The notes under the pieces are model-generated. The model was not told the DNA's origin, searched no databases, and saw only the letters and a list, made by a program, of their open reading frames with translations. Below are positions 1 to 8,040 of a DNA stretch of 64,000 bases, in pieces (the stretch's first letter is position 1; each line of letters starts with the position of its first letter). Both the position numbers and the translations under genes were made by a program. Source of the DNA: Aldehydirespirator sp965221185. Lineage in GTDB: Bacteria > Actinomycetota > Acidimicrobiia > Acidimicrobiales > Aldehydirespiratoraceae. The stretch lies in NCBI GenBank assembly GCA_965221185.1, contig OZ244866.1:62001-126000 (forward strand), in the 5' to 3' direction.

Positions 1-1048
1 CATCGGCCCGGTGGGGGTGATCACGCCGTGGAACACGCCGTTCATGCTGTCCACCTGGAAGATCGCCCCTGCATTGGCTGCGGGGTGCACCGTGGTGCAC
101 AAGCCGGCGGAGTGGAGCCCGCTCACCGCCTGCCTGCTGGCCGAGATCGCGCTCGACGCCGGGTTGCCCCCCGGTGTGCTCAACACGGTGCACGGAATGG
201 GCGAGACCGCAGGCCGCGCCCTCACCGAGCACCCCGGCATCGCGGCTGTCGCCTTCGTGGGCGAGTCGGCCACCGGCTCGGCCATCCAGGCCCAGTCGGC
301 GGCGACCCTCAAGCGGCTCCACTTCGAGCTGGGCGGCAAGAACCCGGTGATCGTGTTCGACGACGCCGACCTCGACCGTGCCCTCGACGCGGTTGCGTTC
401 ATGATCTACAGCCTCAACGGCGAGCGCTGCACCAGCTCCAGCCGCCTGCATGTGCACCGGAGCATCTACGACGACTTCACGGAGCGCCTAGCGGTCAAGC
501 TGCGCAACATTCCGGTGGGCCACCCCCTCGACCCTGCCACCGTGATCGGCCCGCTGATCCACCCCCGCCACTGCGAGAAGGTGCGCAGCTACATCGAGCT
601 CGCCTCGACCGAAGGCGCCACTGTGGTCTCGGGCACGCCCTGGTCCGACGCCCCGCCGGAGGGCAACTACGTGACGCCGGTGCTGTTCACCGGGGCCACC
701 AACGACATGCGCATCGCCCGCGAGGAGATCTTCGGCCCGGCGCTGACCGCCATTGCCTTCGACGACGAGGCCCATGCCGTCGCCCTCGCCAACGACACCG
801 ACTACGGGCTGGCCGCCTACGTGTGGACCGGCGACGTGGGCCGGGCCCACCGGGTGGCCGATACGGTGGACGCCGGCATGGTGTGGGTCAACTCACAGAA
901 CGTCCGCCACCTGCCGACCCCGTTCGGGGGCACCAAGCGCAGCGGCGTAGGCCGCGATGGTGGCGACTGGAGCTTCGACTTCTACATGGAGACCAAGAAC
1001 GTGGCCGTCGCCTTCGGCGACCACCCAATCCCCAAGCTCGGAGGCTGA
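1..1048 (+). CDS. hpaE: Aldehyde dehydrogenase, HpaE-like (5' truncated by window edge)
   Basis: C-terminal part of an NAD(P)-dependent aldehyde dehydrogenase; the frame is open from base 2 and the start lies outside the window. Visible motifs are the cofactor-binding TPWNTPF region, the catalytic base in FELGGKNP, the Cys nucleophile in the NGERCTSSSR stretch, and the EEIFGP motif. The C-terminal end, with PTPFGGTKRSGVGRDGGD followed by SFDFYMETKN, resembles 5-carboxymethyl-2-hydroxymuconate semialdehyde dehydrogenase (HpaE), which acts in homoprotocatechuate meta-cleavage. The family is clear; the exact substrate is inferred from the C-terminal signature. The next gene starts 4 bp after the stop, so the two are probably co-transcribed. 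Confidence 0.8.
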   Translation, partial: IGPVGVITPWNTPFMLSTWKIAPALAAGCTVVHKPAEWSPLTACLLAEIALDAGLPPGVLNTVHGMGETAGRALTEHPGIAAVAFVGESATGSAIQAQSAATLKRLHFELGGKNPVIVFDDADLDRALDAVAFMIYSLNGERCTSSSRLHVHRSIYDDFTERLAVKLRNIPVGHPLDPATVIGPLIHPRHCEKVRSYIELASTEGATVVSGTPWSDAPPEGNYVTPVLFTGATNDMRIAREEIFGPALTAIAFDDEAHAVALANDTDYGLAAYVWTGDVGRAHRVADTVDAGMVWVNSQNVRHLPTPFGGTKRSGVGRDGGDWSFDFYMETKNVAVAFGDHPIPKLGG

Positions 1049-1052
1049 GACG

Positions 1053-2480
1053 ATGCAGACGCAGATGCTGATCGGAGGGCGCTGGCAGGACAGCGCCAGC
1101 GCCGAGCGGATCGAGGTGCTCGACCCGGCCACCGGCGACGGCGTCGCCGAGGTGGCCGCGGGTGGGCCGGCCGACGCCGTTGCGGCCTGCGACGCCGCCG
1201 CGGCCGCCCAGCCCGGCTGGGCCGCGACTGCACCCCGGGTCCGCTCGGAGATCCTGCGCGACTGCCACCGGATCATGATCGAGCACACCGACGAGTTGGC
1301 TGACCTGATCACCCTCGAGCACGGCAAGCCCCGGGCCGACGCGGTGGGGGAGGTGGCCTACGCGGCCGAGTTCTTCCGCTGGAATGCCGAGGAGACGGTG
1401 CGCATCCACGGCTCGATCAGCACCGCGCCCTCCGGCGACAAGCGCATCATCACCCGCCATCCGCCGGTCGGGGTGGTGGTGATGATCACGCCGTGGAACT
1501 TCCCGGCGGCGATGATCACCCGCAAGCTGGCCCCGGCGCTCGGCGCGGGCAACGCGGTGGTGGTCAAGCCGCCCCGGGAGGCGCCCCTCACCTCGCTGCG
1601 GGTCGGCGAGTTGCTGGCCGAGGCCGGAGTGCCGCCGGGGGTCGTCAATCTGGTCCCGACCACCGCCTCGGGCCCCTGGTTCGACGCTGCGGTGGACCAT
1701 CGGGCCGTGCGCATGGTGTCGTTCACCGGCTCCACCGAAGTGGGACGGATGCTGCTGCGCCGCTGCGCCGACCGGGTCCTCAAGACGGTTATGGAGCTGG
1801 GTGGCAACGCGCCCTTCGTGGTGTTCGCCGACGCCGACCTGGAGGCGGCCACCTCCGGGGCCATGGTGGCCAAGATGCGCCACTCGGCCGAGACCTGCAC
1901 CGCGGCCAACCGGTTCTTCGTGGAGGCGCCGGCGTACGACGAGTTCGTGGAGCGCCTGGCCGCGGCCATGGGGGCGATGAAGGTGGGCAGCGGCTTCGAC
2001 CCCGACGTCACCTGCGGTCCGATGATCAACTCCGGCGCGGTGGCCAACATCGACAGGCTCGTGCAGGGGGCGATCAACGGCGGGGCCAGCGCAGTCACCG
2101 GCGGCTCGGCCATCGACGGGCCCGGGTTCTTCTACGAGCCCACCGTGCTAGGCGGGGTCGATGTGGCCGCGCCCATCACCCGCGAGGAGATCTTCGGGCC
2201 GGTTGCGCCGGTGACCAGCTTCACCGACACCGACGCCATGATCGCCGCGGCCAACGACACCGAGATGGGTCTGATGGGCTACGTCTACACCGAGGACCTG
2301 GCCAGGGGCCTGCACGTGAGCGAGCGCATCGAGGCCGGCATGATCGGGCTCAACCGGGGCGCGGTGTCGGATCCGGCCGCCCCCTTCGGCGGCATGAAGC
2401 AGTCCGGCCTGGGTCGCGAGGGAGCCTCCGAGGGCATCTACGAGTTCTGCGAGACCCAATATATTGCTGCAAACTGGTAG
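1053..2480 (+). CDS. NAD(P)-dependent aldehyde dehydrogenase (succinate-semialdehyde dehydrogenase-like)
   Basis: A complete aldehyde dehydrogenase of 475 residues, a normal family length. It has the MITPWNFPAAMITRKLAPAL cofactor segment, SFTGSTEVG, the general base in VMELGGNAP, the nucleophile in SAETCTAANR, and EEIFGPVAPV. The residues around TPWNFPAAMITRK and the ending FGGMKQSGLGREG are closest to the GabD/succinate-semialdehyde dehydrogenase branch. The ATG at 1053 is chosen because it follows the upstream stop by 4 bp and gives the usual N-terminus (LIGGRW); the frame is open further upstream but overlaps the first gene. Two tandem aldehyde dehydrogenases suggest a catabolic operon entering from outside the window. 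Substrate uncertain. Confidence 0.88.
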   Translation: MQTQMLIGGRWQDSASAERIEVLDPATGDGVAEVAAGGPADAVAACDAAAAAQPGWAATAPRVRSEILRDCHRIMIEHTDELADLITLEHGKPRADAVGEVAYAAEFFRWNAEETVRIHGSISTAPSGDKRIITRHPPVGVVVMITPWNFPAAMITRKLAPALGAGNAVVVKPPREAPLTSLRVGELLAEAGVPPGVVNLVPTTASGPWFDAAVDHRAVRMVSFTGSTEVGRMLLRRCADRVLKTVMELGGNAPFVVFADADLEAATSGAMVAKMRHSAETCTAANRFFVEAPAYDEFVERLAAAMGAMKVGSGFDPDVTCGPMINSGAVANIDRLVQGAINGGASAVTGGSAIDGPGFFYEPTVLGGVDVAAPITREEIFGPVAPVTSFTDTDAMIAAANDTEMGLMGYVYTEDLARGLHVSERIEAGMIGLNRGAVSDPAAPFGGMKQSGLGREGASEGIYEFCETQYIAANW

Positions 2481-2601
2481 GTCAGAGCACTAGAGCCTTG
2501 CTTGGTTACTGCCCCAGTTACTGCCACCTGTCGGCTCAACTCACCGAGCACCCCAAACCGTTTACGACCACCCGTCGGGACTGTGGGGGACCATAGTGCC
2601 C

Positions 2602-2738
2602 ATGCAGTTCCTGACACCGACGGAGGTTCGCCAGAGGCTCCGCATCTCCAAGACCACGCTGGTGCGGTGGATCGAGTGTCCACTCCCGGGCGCTATGGCG
2701 ACGGCCGGGGCGGCCACGGCCTGAGCCTGCTGCCTTAG
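2602..2738 (+). pseudogene. Excisionase-type helix-turn-helix remnant (frameshifted)
   Basis: From ATG 2602 the reading begins FLTPTEVRQRLRISKTTLVR, the start of a MerR/HTH_17 excisionase-type DNA-binding domain. The frame ends at TGA 2722. The shifted frame gives GRYGDGRGGHGLSLLP, the expected wing region of the same domain, ending at the TAG at 2736-2738. A frameshift near 2680 has therefore broken it. It sits directly before an integrase remnant, the usual xis-int pairing of an integrated element. Confidence 0.55.
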
Positions 2739-2741
2739 GAC

Positions 2742-2873
2742 GTGCCCGCCGCGGTCGCGGCCATCCGGGCCGGTACCGCGTCGGCGGTGGTGAGACTCGC
2801 GGTCGAGTTCGTCATCTTGACCGGCTGCCGCTCCGGCGAGGCCAGACACGCGACATGGGACACGATCGAGCGC
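2742..2873 (+). pseudogene. Tyrosine recombinase (integrase) catalytic-domain remnant
   Basis: The reading from GTG 2742 contains AVEFVILTGCRSGEARHATW, the box around the first catalytic arginine of phage-type tyrosine recombinases. The homology stops at about 2871, where sequence from an unrelated gene on the other strand begins. No Lys/His/Tyr part is present, so it cannot be active. It follows the excisionase remnant by a few bases, so both are probably the stump of one mobile element. Confidence 0.55.
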
Positions 2874-2990
2874 ATCGCGCTCCCCATGCGCAGCGACGGT
2901 GCGAGCCAGGTTCTGGGGGATGGTCTCCTCCAGAAGCGACACCTTGGTCGGCCCGAGAGCAGTTGACAACATCATGGCGTGCTCTTCCAT
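2868..2990 (-). pseudogene. AMP-dependent acyl-CoA synthetase N-terminal fragment
   Basis: The minus strand from ATG 2990 reads MEEHAMMLSTALGPTKVSLL followed by EETIPQNLARTVAAHGERDA. This is the typical N-terminus of AMP-binding fatty-acyl-CoA synthetases. The similarity ends at about 2870, exactly where the opposite-strand integrase fragment ends. The two truncated genes therefore abut at a deletion or integration junction. Only about 40 residues remain. Confidence 0.45.
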
Positions 2991-3089
2991 GTTGAGGCTC
3001 CCTTCCGCATGATCAACGAGCGAGCGAAGTGCGCCGGACACCGGGCCTCAGCACGAAGTCGAGGCTCCTGCGAATAACCTTGCTCTTCG

Positions 3090-3503
3090 TCATCGGACTG
3101 AGAGCGCTGCCGTGAGTTCGCCGATGATGTCGGCTAACGCCTGGCGGCGCATGGTCGGAGTTAGCGACAGCGCGAGGAATCCGTGCGCCATGCCGGTGTA
3201 GGTGCCGAGTCGAACTGGAACGTCATGGGTACGGAGTCGCTCTGCGTATCGGGTCCCGTCGTCGCGCAGGGTGTCGTGCTCGGCGACGACGATGTGGGCG
3301 GGCGGTAGCTCTCCCAGGTCGTCGGCGTGCAGCGGCGAGATCCGCCAGTCGGTGGCGTCGGCTCCACCGATGTACGCGGCTCGCACTGATTCGAGCTGCC
3401 GCCTTGGGATAATGCCGTGGTGGGCCTCGGTGTCGATTGACGGGCTGCTCCAGGCTCTTGCGGAGGGGGCTGGGCGCTGGAGGTCGAAGCAGGTCGCGTG
3501 CAT
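3090..3503 (-). pseudogene. Alpha/beta-hydrolase (HSL-type esterase) C-terminal fragment
   Basis: The predicted 137 residues contain the C-terminal part of an acetyl-esterase/lipase-like alpha/beta hydrolase. The catalytic Asp lies in VVAEHDTLRDDG and the catalytic His in YTGMAHGFLALS. The oxyanion HGGG motif and the nucleophile GDSAGG motif are absent because the N-terminal two thirds is missing. The first 20 or so residues do not resemble the family, so the start is arbitrary. Inactive remnant. Confidence 0.6.
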
Positions 3504-3604
3504 CCCGTTGCGCGACGTCCGAGCGCCGGGGCTGGGTCGTCTGTCGGCAGGTGTGCCGATGATGCACGGCTGGGACCCTCGGGAACGGACGTCGTCCGCG
3601 GCGG

Positions 3605-3633
3605 CCCCGCGGATTCAACGGTCGAGCCGCGGG
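3605..3633 (-). terminator. Hairpin over the histidine kinase stop codon
   Basis: CCCGCGG and its complement CCGCGGG flank about 14 nt and span the kinase stop codon. This could act as a terminator for the minus-strand two-component operon. There is no clear U-tract, so the call is weak. Confidence 0.3.
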
Positions 3634-5222
3634 ATTCGCAGGGTCAGTGTGGAACCGACGCCAGGCGTGCTCGATGCTGTGAGCGAGCCGTTGTGAGCGT
3701 GGGCGAGTTCCCGGCTGATCGCCAGGCCTAGTCCGCTGCCTCCGGTGCTGCGCGACCGGGAGTGGTCGGCTCGGTAGAAGCGGTCGAAGATGTGGGGCAG
3801 ATGGTGTGCCGGTATGCCTTCGCCGCTGTCTTTGACCGTGATGACTGTTGTGTCGCGGGTCTGCGCGGCCGAGACTGAGACGGAGCCTTGCGGCGGTGTG
3901 TGGCGTATGGCGTTTGTGATCAGGTTGTTGAGGATCTGCCGGATGCGTTCGGGATCGAGCAGCCCGATCTGCCCGGATGCCGGATCCCCGCTCAGGGCGA
4001 CCCCTGCCGCGTCCGCGGCTGGTTGGTGGGCGGCGACGGCGCTGTGGACCAGGTCTGCGACGTCGACGGGCTCGAGGTTCAGGGGCCCCGCCTCGGCCTC
4101 GGACAGCTGTTGCAGGTCCTGGACCAGCGTTGCGATGAGGTTGGCTTCCTCCTGCAGCGACGCGATCGTTGCCTGGTCGGCGTCGATGAGGCCGTCCTCG
4201 ATGCCTTCGAGATAGCCCGTGAGGTTCGCGAGCGGGGAGCGGATCTCGTGGGCTACGTCGTTGGTGAGGGTCTTGCGTGCCTGGTGTTCGGCTTGCAGCG
4301 ATGCGGCGAGGCTGTTGATCGAGTCGCCGAGCCTGGCGATCTCGTCGATGCCGCCGACGTGGACGCGGGAGTCGAGGTCGCCTGAGCGCACCCGGTCGGC
4401 CGCACGGGCGACGGCGTCGAGTCGCCGGGTGAGGCGCTGCGAGACGGCAACCGCGGAGACGGCGGCCGCCGCGATCACGATTCCGATCGCCGCCCAGAAC
4501 GTGGTCGATCGCAGCGAGGTTGCGAGCAGGTCGTCGCTGTCGTCGCCGTAGCCGATGAAGAGCCGCACGGGCTCAACGTCGAGACGCTCCTGCTCGGGGT
4601 CCCGGCCTGCGAGGCCCAACGTGAAGTCCCGGTCGAGGTAGAACTCGCCGTCGCCTACCCCGCGCCGTGCCAGACACGATGCCGCGATGTCGGACTCTGC
4701 CGGGGTCAGCGCGCGGTCGGGCCTTGGGACGTCGAGGCCGACCGTCGTGTCTCGGGCAAGCTGGTAGGGCGCCTCGGCCTGGTCGAGGCACTCGCGGAGC
4801 CACACCATCTCCAGGGCCGACCGCAGCAGGGACGCGTCCAACCGGCCGTAGTTGATCAGGCTGTCGGTCGGATCGATCACGGACGGCCGGCTCGGCAGGG
4901 GGGCCGCGCCGCCGCCGATCTCGACGGCTGTGTCCACGAGGACCTCTCCGGCGAGGGTGGCCACGGCGATGCGTTCGTCGTGGCGTCGGGCCAGGTCGAT
5001 GACGGTGCCTTCGATTCCGTGCCACCCTCGGGACTCGATGCCGTGGTTGGCGATGGCGTCACGTATCTCCAGTTCTGCGTCGAGGTTGCGTGTGATCTCG
5101 GATCGGAGCTCTCGCTCGGCCAGGCGCTGCACGGCAAGGGCGGTCACCGCGATGGAGACGGCTGCCACCAACGCGACCCCGAGCGCCACCCGGGCCGAGA
5201 GGCGACGAGCGGCCACCCTCAC
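3615..5222 (-). CDS. Two-component sensor histidine kinase
   Basis: A membrane histidine kinase of 535 residues. It has an N-terminal membrane segment (VALGVALVAAVSIAVTAL), a large extracytoplasmic sensor region of about 230 residues, and a second membrane segment (AAIGIVIAAAAVSAVAVS). A HAMP region follows, then the HisKA phosphoacceptor in NDVAHEIRSPLANLTG. The HATPase domain shows the N box NNLITNAIRH, G1 DSGEGIP, F box FDRFYR and G2 GGSGLGLAI. All catalytic motifs are intact. The GTG at 5222 overlaps the response-regulator stop in a GTGA arrangement, which supports this start and translational coupling. The signal sensed is unknown. Confidence 0.88.
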   Translation of the reverse strand: MRVAARRLSARVALGVALVAAVSIAVTALAVQRLAERELRSEITRNLDAELEIRDAIANHGIESRGWHGIEGTVIDLARRHDERIAVATLAGEVLVDTAVEIGGGAAPLPSRPSVIDPTDSLINYGRLDASLLRSALEMVWLRECLDQAEAPYQLARDTTVGLDVPRPDRALTPAESDIAASCLARRGVGDGEFYLDRDFTLGLAGRDPEQERLDVEPVRLFIGYGDDSDDLLATSLRSTTFWAAIGIVIAAAAVSAVAVSQRLTRRLDAVARAADRVRSGDLDSRVHVGGIDEIARLGDSINSLAASLQAEHQARKTLTNDVAHEIRSPLANLTGYLEGIEDGLIDADQATIASLQEEANLIATLVQDLQQLSEAEAGPLNLEPVDVADLVHSAVAAHQPAADAAGVALSGDPASGQIGLLDPERIRQILNNLITNAIRHTPPQGSVSVSAAQTRDTTVITVKDSGEGIPAHHLPHIFDRFYRADHSRSRSTGGSGLGLAISRELAHAHNGSLTASSTPGVGSTLTLRIPRLDR

Positions 5223-5908
5223 GGGCTGTCGCTGTCGTCGAGCTTGTAGCCGACGCCGAACACCGTGACGATGTAGGTGGGGTTGGCCGGGTCGGGCTCG
5301 AGCTTCTTTCGCAGGTTGGCGATGTGGACGTCGATCGTTCGCTCCAGACCGTCGTAGTCGAAGCCGAGAGCGGCTTCGAGAAGCCCCGCTCGGCTGAACA
5401 CCCGTCCCGCTCGCTCGGCGAGGGCAACCAGGATCGCGAACTCGCGGGGCGTGCAGTCCACGCTCAGCCCGTCCCTCGTGACCTCGTGGCGGCCGAGATC
5501 GATGTGCAGTCCTCGCACGGCGAGTTCGCTGGGAGCCTCGGCGCGGCCGGCGCGGCGCAGAATGGCCCCCACCCTGACCACCAGCTCGCGGGGGCTGAAG
5601 GGCTTGACTATGTAGTCGTCGGCGCCGAGCTCGAGGCCATGGAGCATGTCGTGCTCGGCCGAGCGGGCTGTCAGCATCACGATGGGCACCTGCGACTCGC
5701 GGCGCAAGATCCTGCACACATCGAGGCCGTCGATCCCCGGCATCATGATGTCGAGAAGCACCAGGTCCGGCTGGCGGCGCCGCACCTGAGCGAGGGTCTC
5801 GCTTCCAGTGTTCGACACCGCAACCGCGAATCCCGCCTGCTCCAGGTACACGCGGATGAGGCCGGCCTGCTTCGGGTCGTCCTCCGCGACCAGAATCCGT
5901 CCTCTCAT
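5219..5908 (-). CDS. OmpR/PhoB-type response regulator
   Basis: A DNA-binding response regulator of 229 residues. The receiver domain has the acidic pocket AEDD, the phosphoacceptor Asp in LVLLDIMMPGIDG, and the conserved Lys in DDYIVKPFSPRE. The C-terminal winged helix includes TPREFAILVALAERAG and the terminal VFGVGYKLDD. ATG 5908 is preceded by a GGAGG-like site (GGAGGCGAGGAGC), which decides the start. It is coupled to the histidine kinase by a 4-bp overlap. It is divergent from the small secreted protein at 6295, a plausible target gene. Confidence 0.9.
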   Translation of the reverse strand: MRGRILVAEDDPKQAGLIRVYLEQAGFAVAVSNTGSETLAQVRRRQPDLVLLDIMMPGIDGLDVCRILRRESQVPIVMLTARSAEHDMLHGLELGADDYIVKPFSPRELVVRVGAILRRAGRAEAPSELAVRGLHIDLGRHEVTRDGLSVDCTPREFAILVALAERAGRVFSRAGLLEAALGFDYDGLERTIDVHIANLRKKLEPDPANPTYIVTVFGVGYKLDDSDSP

Positions 5909-6294
5909 GCTCCTCGCCTCCCCTGCCGTCGCCGCGTTTGTGCAGGTCGGCTCAGTGTCGGCCCGCCCCCGGCTGCGGGCGGGACTGGTCAAGGATGCCT
6001 CCATCGTCATCAAGAAATCGTGAAGAACCGATCACGCTCCGATATTTATCCGTGCCCCGCCGGCCTGCTCACAGCGCGCTGGAGCCGGGTCGCCCGAAAC
6101 GGCGAACCGGTCGGCGCGGCTTGCGGCCGCAGCTCGGCAAGCGCTGCCGCCGGGCCGTCAAGTCAGCAACAGACCACCAGCCGATGCGGTCTTTGTCGAT
6201 CTTGTCCGGTTCGTGGCGTCATCTTCATCACCGCTTGATACGAGGTCGTTACGTTGCTGGGAGAAGCAACCACCAACACACGAAGGAGCTTCAG
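5909..6294. other. Divergent intergenic region between response regulator and secreted protein gene
   Basis: 386 bp without a supported gene. It must hold the promoters of the two-component operon (leftward) and the small secreted protein (rightward), and is the natural place for a regulator operator. I see no unambiguous repeat box. Confidence 0.4.
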
Positions 6295-6600
6295 ATGCAT
6301 CCCCCCGCAACTCGAACACGAACCGCAGTCGCGGTGACCGTCGCGGCGCTGACCCTGGCCGCGGCCGTCACCCAAGCCGGCGCCGCCCCCGAACCCGGCG
6401 GGATCGACGCGGACGGCATGCTCGGCGACGGGGTGTCCACCGACCCGGACGATCCCGAGAAGGTCCGCCCGAACGCCGCGCTCTACGAGACGCTTGATGA
6501 GCAGGCTGACAGCGGCCGCTTCGAACTGCCCGACGTCGATCCGGAAACGGTCCAAGACGACCACCTCTTCGAGGACCTCGACGAGCAGGCCGGCGCCTGA
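6295..6600 (+). CDS. Small secreted acidic protein
   Basis: A 101-residue protein of no recognised family. ATG 6295 follows a good ribosome site (AAGGAGCT). Residues 1-30 form a signal peptide (Arg-rich start, hydrophobic AVAVTVAALTLAAAVTQAGA, cleavage near AGAAP). The mature part is strongly acidic and has two related motifs, YETLDEQADS and FEDLDEQAGA. It is divergent from the response regulator/kinase pair, so it may be the periplasmic or extracellular partner or target of that system; this is inference from position only. Confidence 0.65.
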   Translation: MHPPATRTRTAVAVTVAALTLAAAVTQAGAAPEPGGIDADGMLGDGVSTDPDDPEKVRPNAALYETLDEQADSGRFELPDVDPETVQDDHLFEDLDEQAGA

Positions 6601-6633
6601 GATCGCCTGCCTGACCGACAGCTGGACAGAGCA

Positions 6634-7119
6634 CTAGCTGGACCGGTTGCGGGCGCGGTCGATGAAGCTGGCCATCTGGGCTCGGGTGGTCTGGCGTGCC
6701 GGGCAGTAGCGCAGCTCGGGTTCGGTGAGACACCCGGTGGTGATGCCCGCAGCGTATAGGGCCTCGATGTCGGCTGCGTGGACGCCGTCGGCGGCGACGT
6801 CGGCAAAATCGGCGGGATCGTCCGGGGCGGTCAGGCCCAGGGCGCGGGCCAAGAAGCTGGCCATCTGGGCGCGGGTGACCGCCTCGTTGGGGCAGAATTG
6901 CAGCTCGGGCTCGGTGCGGCACCCCAGGGTGACCTCCAACTCGGCGAGGCGCTCGATGTAGGGCGCCGAGCGCCGATCAGGATCGACGTCTGCGAAGCGT
7001 GGCGCGCCTCTGGGTTCGGCGTCCGCGCCGTCAATGAGGCGCACCAGCCATACCGCCACGGTCCAGCGCAGGATGGGCTCGTCGGGGCTCCCCCCGAGAT
7101 CGTGGAGGGTGCGCGACAC
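6634..7119 (-). pseudogene. S-layer homology (SLH) repeat protein, C-terminal module
   Basis: About 160 residues with three SLH-like units. Two carry the motif TRAQMASFLARAL or TRAQMASFIDRA, each preceded by a GCLTEPELRYCP-type Cys-rich segment. FADV motifs (FADVDPD, FADVAAD) open two units. SLH modules usually anchor secreted proteins to the cell envelope. There is no signal peptide, and the upstream sequence breaks into a duplicated 36-bp segment, so this looks like the stump of a larger exported protein. The GTG at 7119 is the first plausible start but is not certain. Confidence 0.55.
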
Positions 7120-7135
7120 CAGGTTCGATAGAGAG

Positions 7136-7232
7136 CATCGGCCCGCGCCCGCGACGACCCGGTTGGGCGGAGCGCCCTTGGGCAGCCCGTCTTGGTCATC
7201 GGCCCGCGCCCGCGACGACCCGGTTGGGCGGA
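7136..7232. repeat. 36-bp direct repeat pair
   Basis: An exact 36-bp sequence beginning CATCGGCCCGCGCCCG occurs at 7136-7171 and 7197-7232, separated by 25 bp. It lies at the broken junction between the SLH remnant and the next gene, suggesting a duplication during rearrangement. Confidence 0.85.
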
Positions 7233-7249
7233 TCTCCGATGCCGGGCGG

Positions 7250-8040
7250 CTAGGGAACTCTGGCGATGAACCAGCGCAGCGGCGGCGCCTCCTGGGCCAG
7301 GGACTCCTCGTACGCGGCCTCGCTCTCACTCCACGAGGCGATCTCCTCGGGCGTGGGCGACACGACAGTCTTGACCCGCGCGACCACGAAATCGCGGCCC
7401 ACGGCCAGCTGAGCCCAAGGCTCGCCCTCGCTCCCGTCGATCCCGAAGGCGTCGGCCATGGTCTGCCATCCCCAGCCGGTGCCTTCGGCCGACCAGCCGA
7501 GCCAGAGAGGCACTCCGGTGGGATCACCAATGCGGTCAATGTCGCGCCACGCCGGCAAGCCGAAGATGCTGCCGGCTTCCAGACGGCCGCCCAGCGACGG
7601 GAATGCGGTGGCCGCGACACCTGAAGGTCCCACGGCCAGTGTCCCTGTGGGCGCGAGATCCTCGAAGGTGGCGAGGGTCGTGAAGGGGCTGTCGTAGCCG
7701 GCGCGGGCCACGCTGAAGGAGCCATCGTCGCCCTCCGCACGCCATAGAGCGCCGTCGGCCACAAGGGTGTCGTACAAGTAACCGTGCCGGAACGAGGGCT
7801 CCTCGCTCCAGATGAGGCCGTCGGCGGAGGTGACGATCCGGTCGCCGGCGTCGCTGACGACCCTCATGGCGAATCCGTCGGCGCTGACGACCGCCGATTC
7901 TGCGGCGCCCTCGTACAGGGCCGCCAACTCCAGGGCCGAACCGTCGCTCGACAAGATCCACGTCAGGTTGTACTCAGGACACTCCAAACGGCTTGACGGT
8001 TCCGGCTCAACCGCCGAGAACGTTGCGTAGCCTCCAACCA
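7250..8040 (-). pseudogene. Sensor-like extracellular domain, C-terminal half (frameshifted from the gene at 8007-8948)
   Basis: Roughly 260 residues of a repeat-rich, Trp/Gly-rich region (SADGLIWSEEPSF, VADGALWRAEGDDGS, GWSAEGTGWGWQ) resembling BNR/propeller-type sensor domains. It has no start of its own and continues the upstream membrane protein. Removing one TTGG unit from the triple repeat at 8034-8045 joins the two frames smoothly (GERIVLVGG then YATFSAVEPEP). The gene is therefore one protein split by a 4-bp slip. Function unknown; probably the extracytoplasmic part of a sigma-factor partner. Confidence 0.6.
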
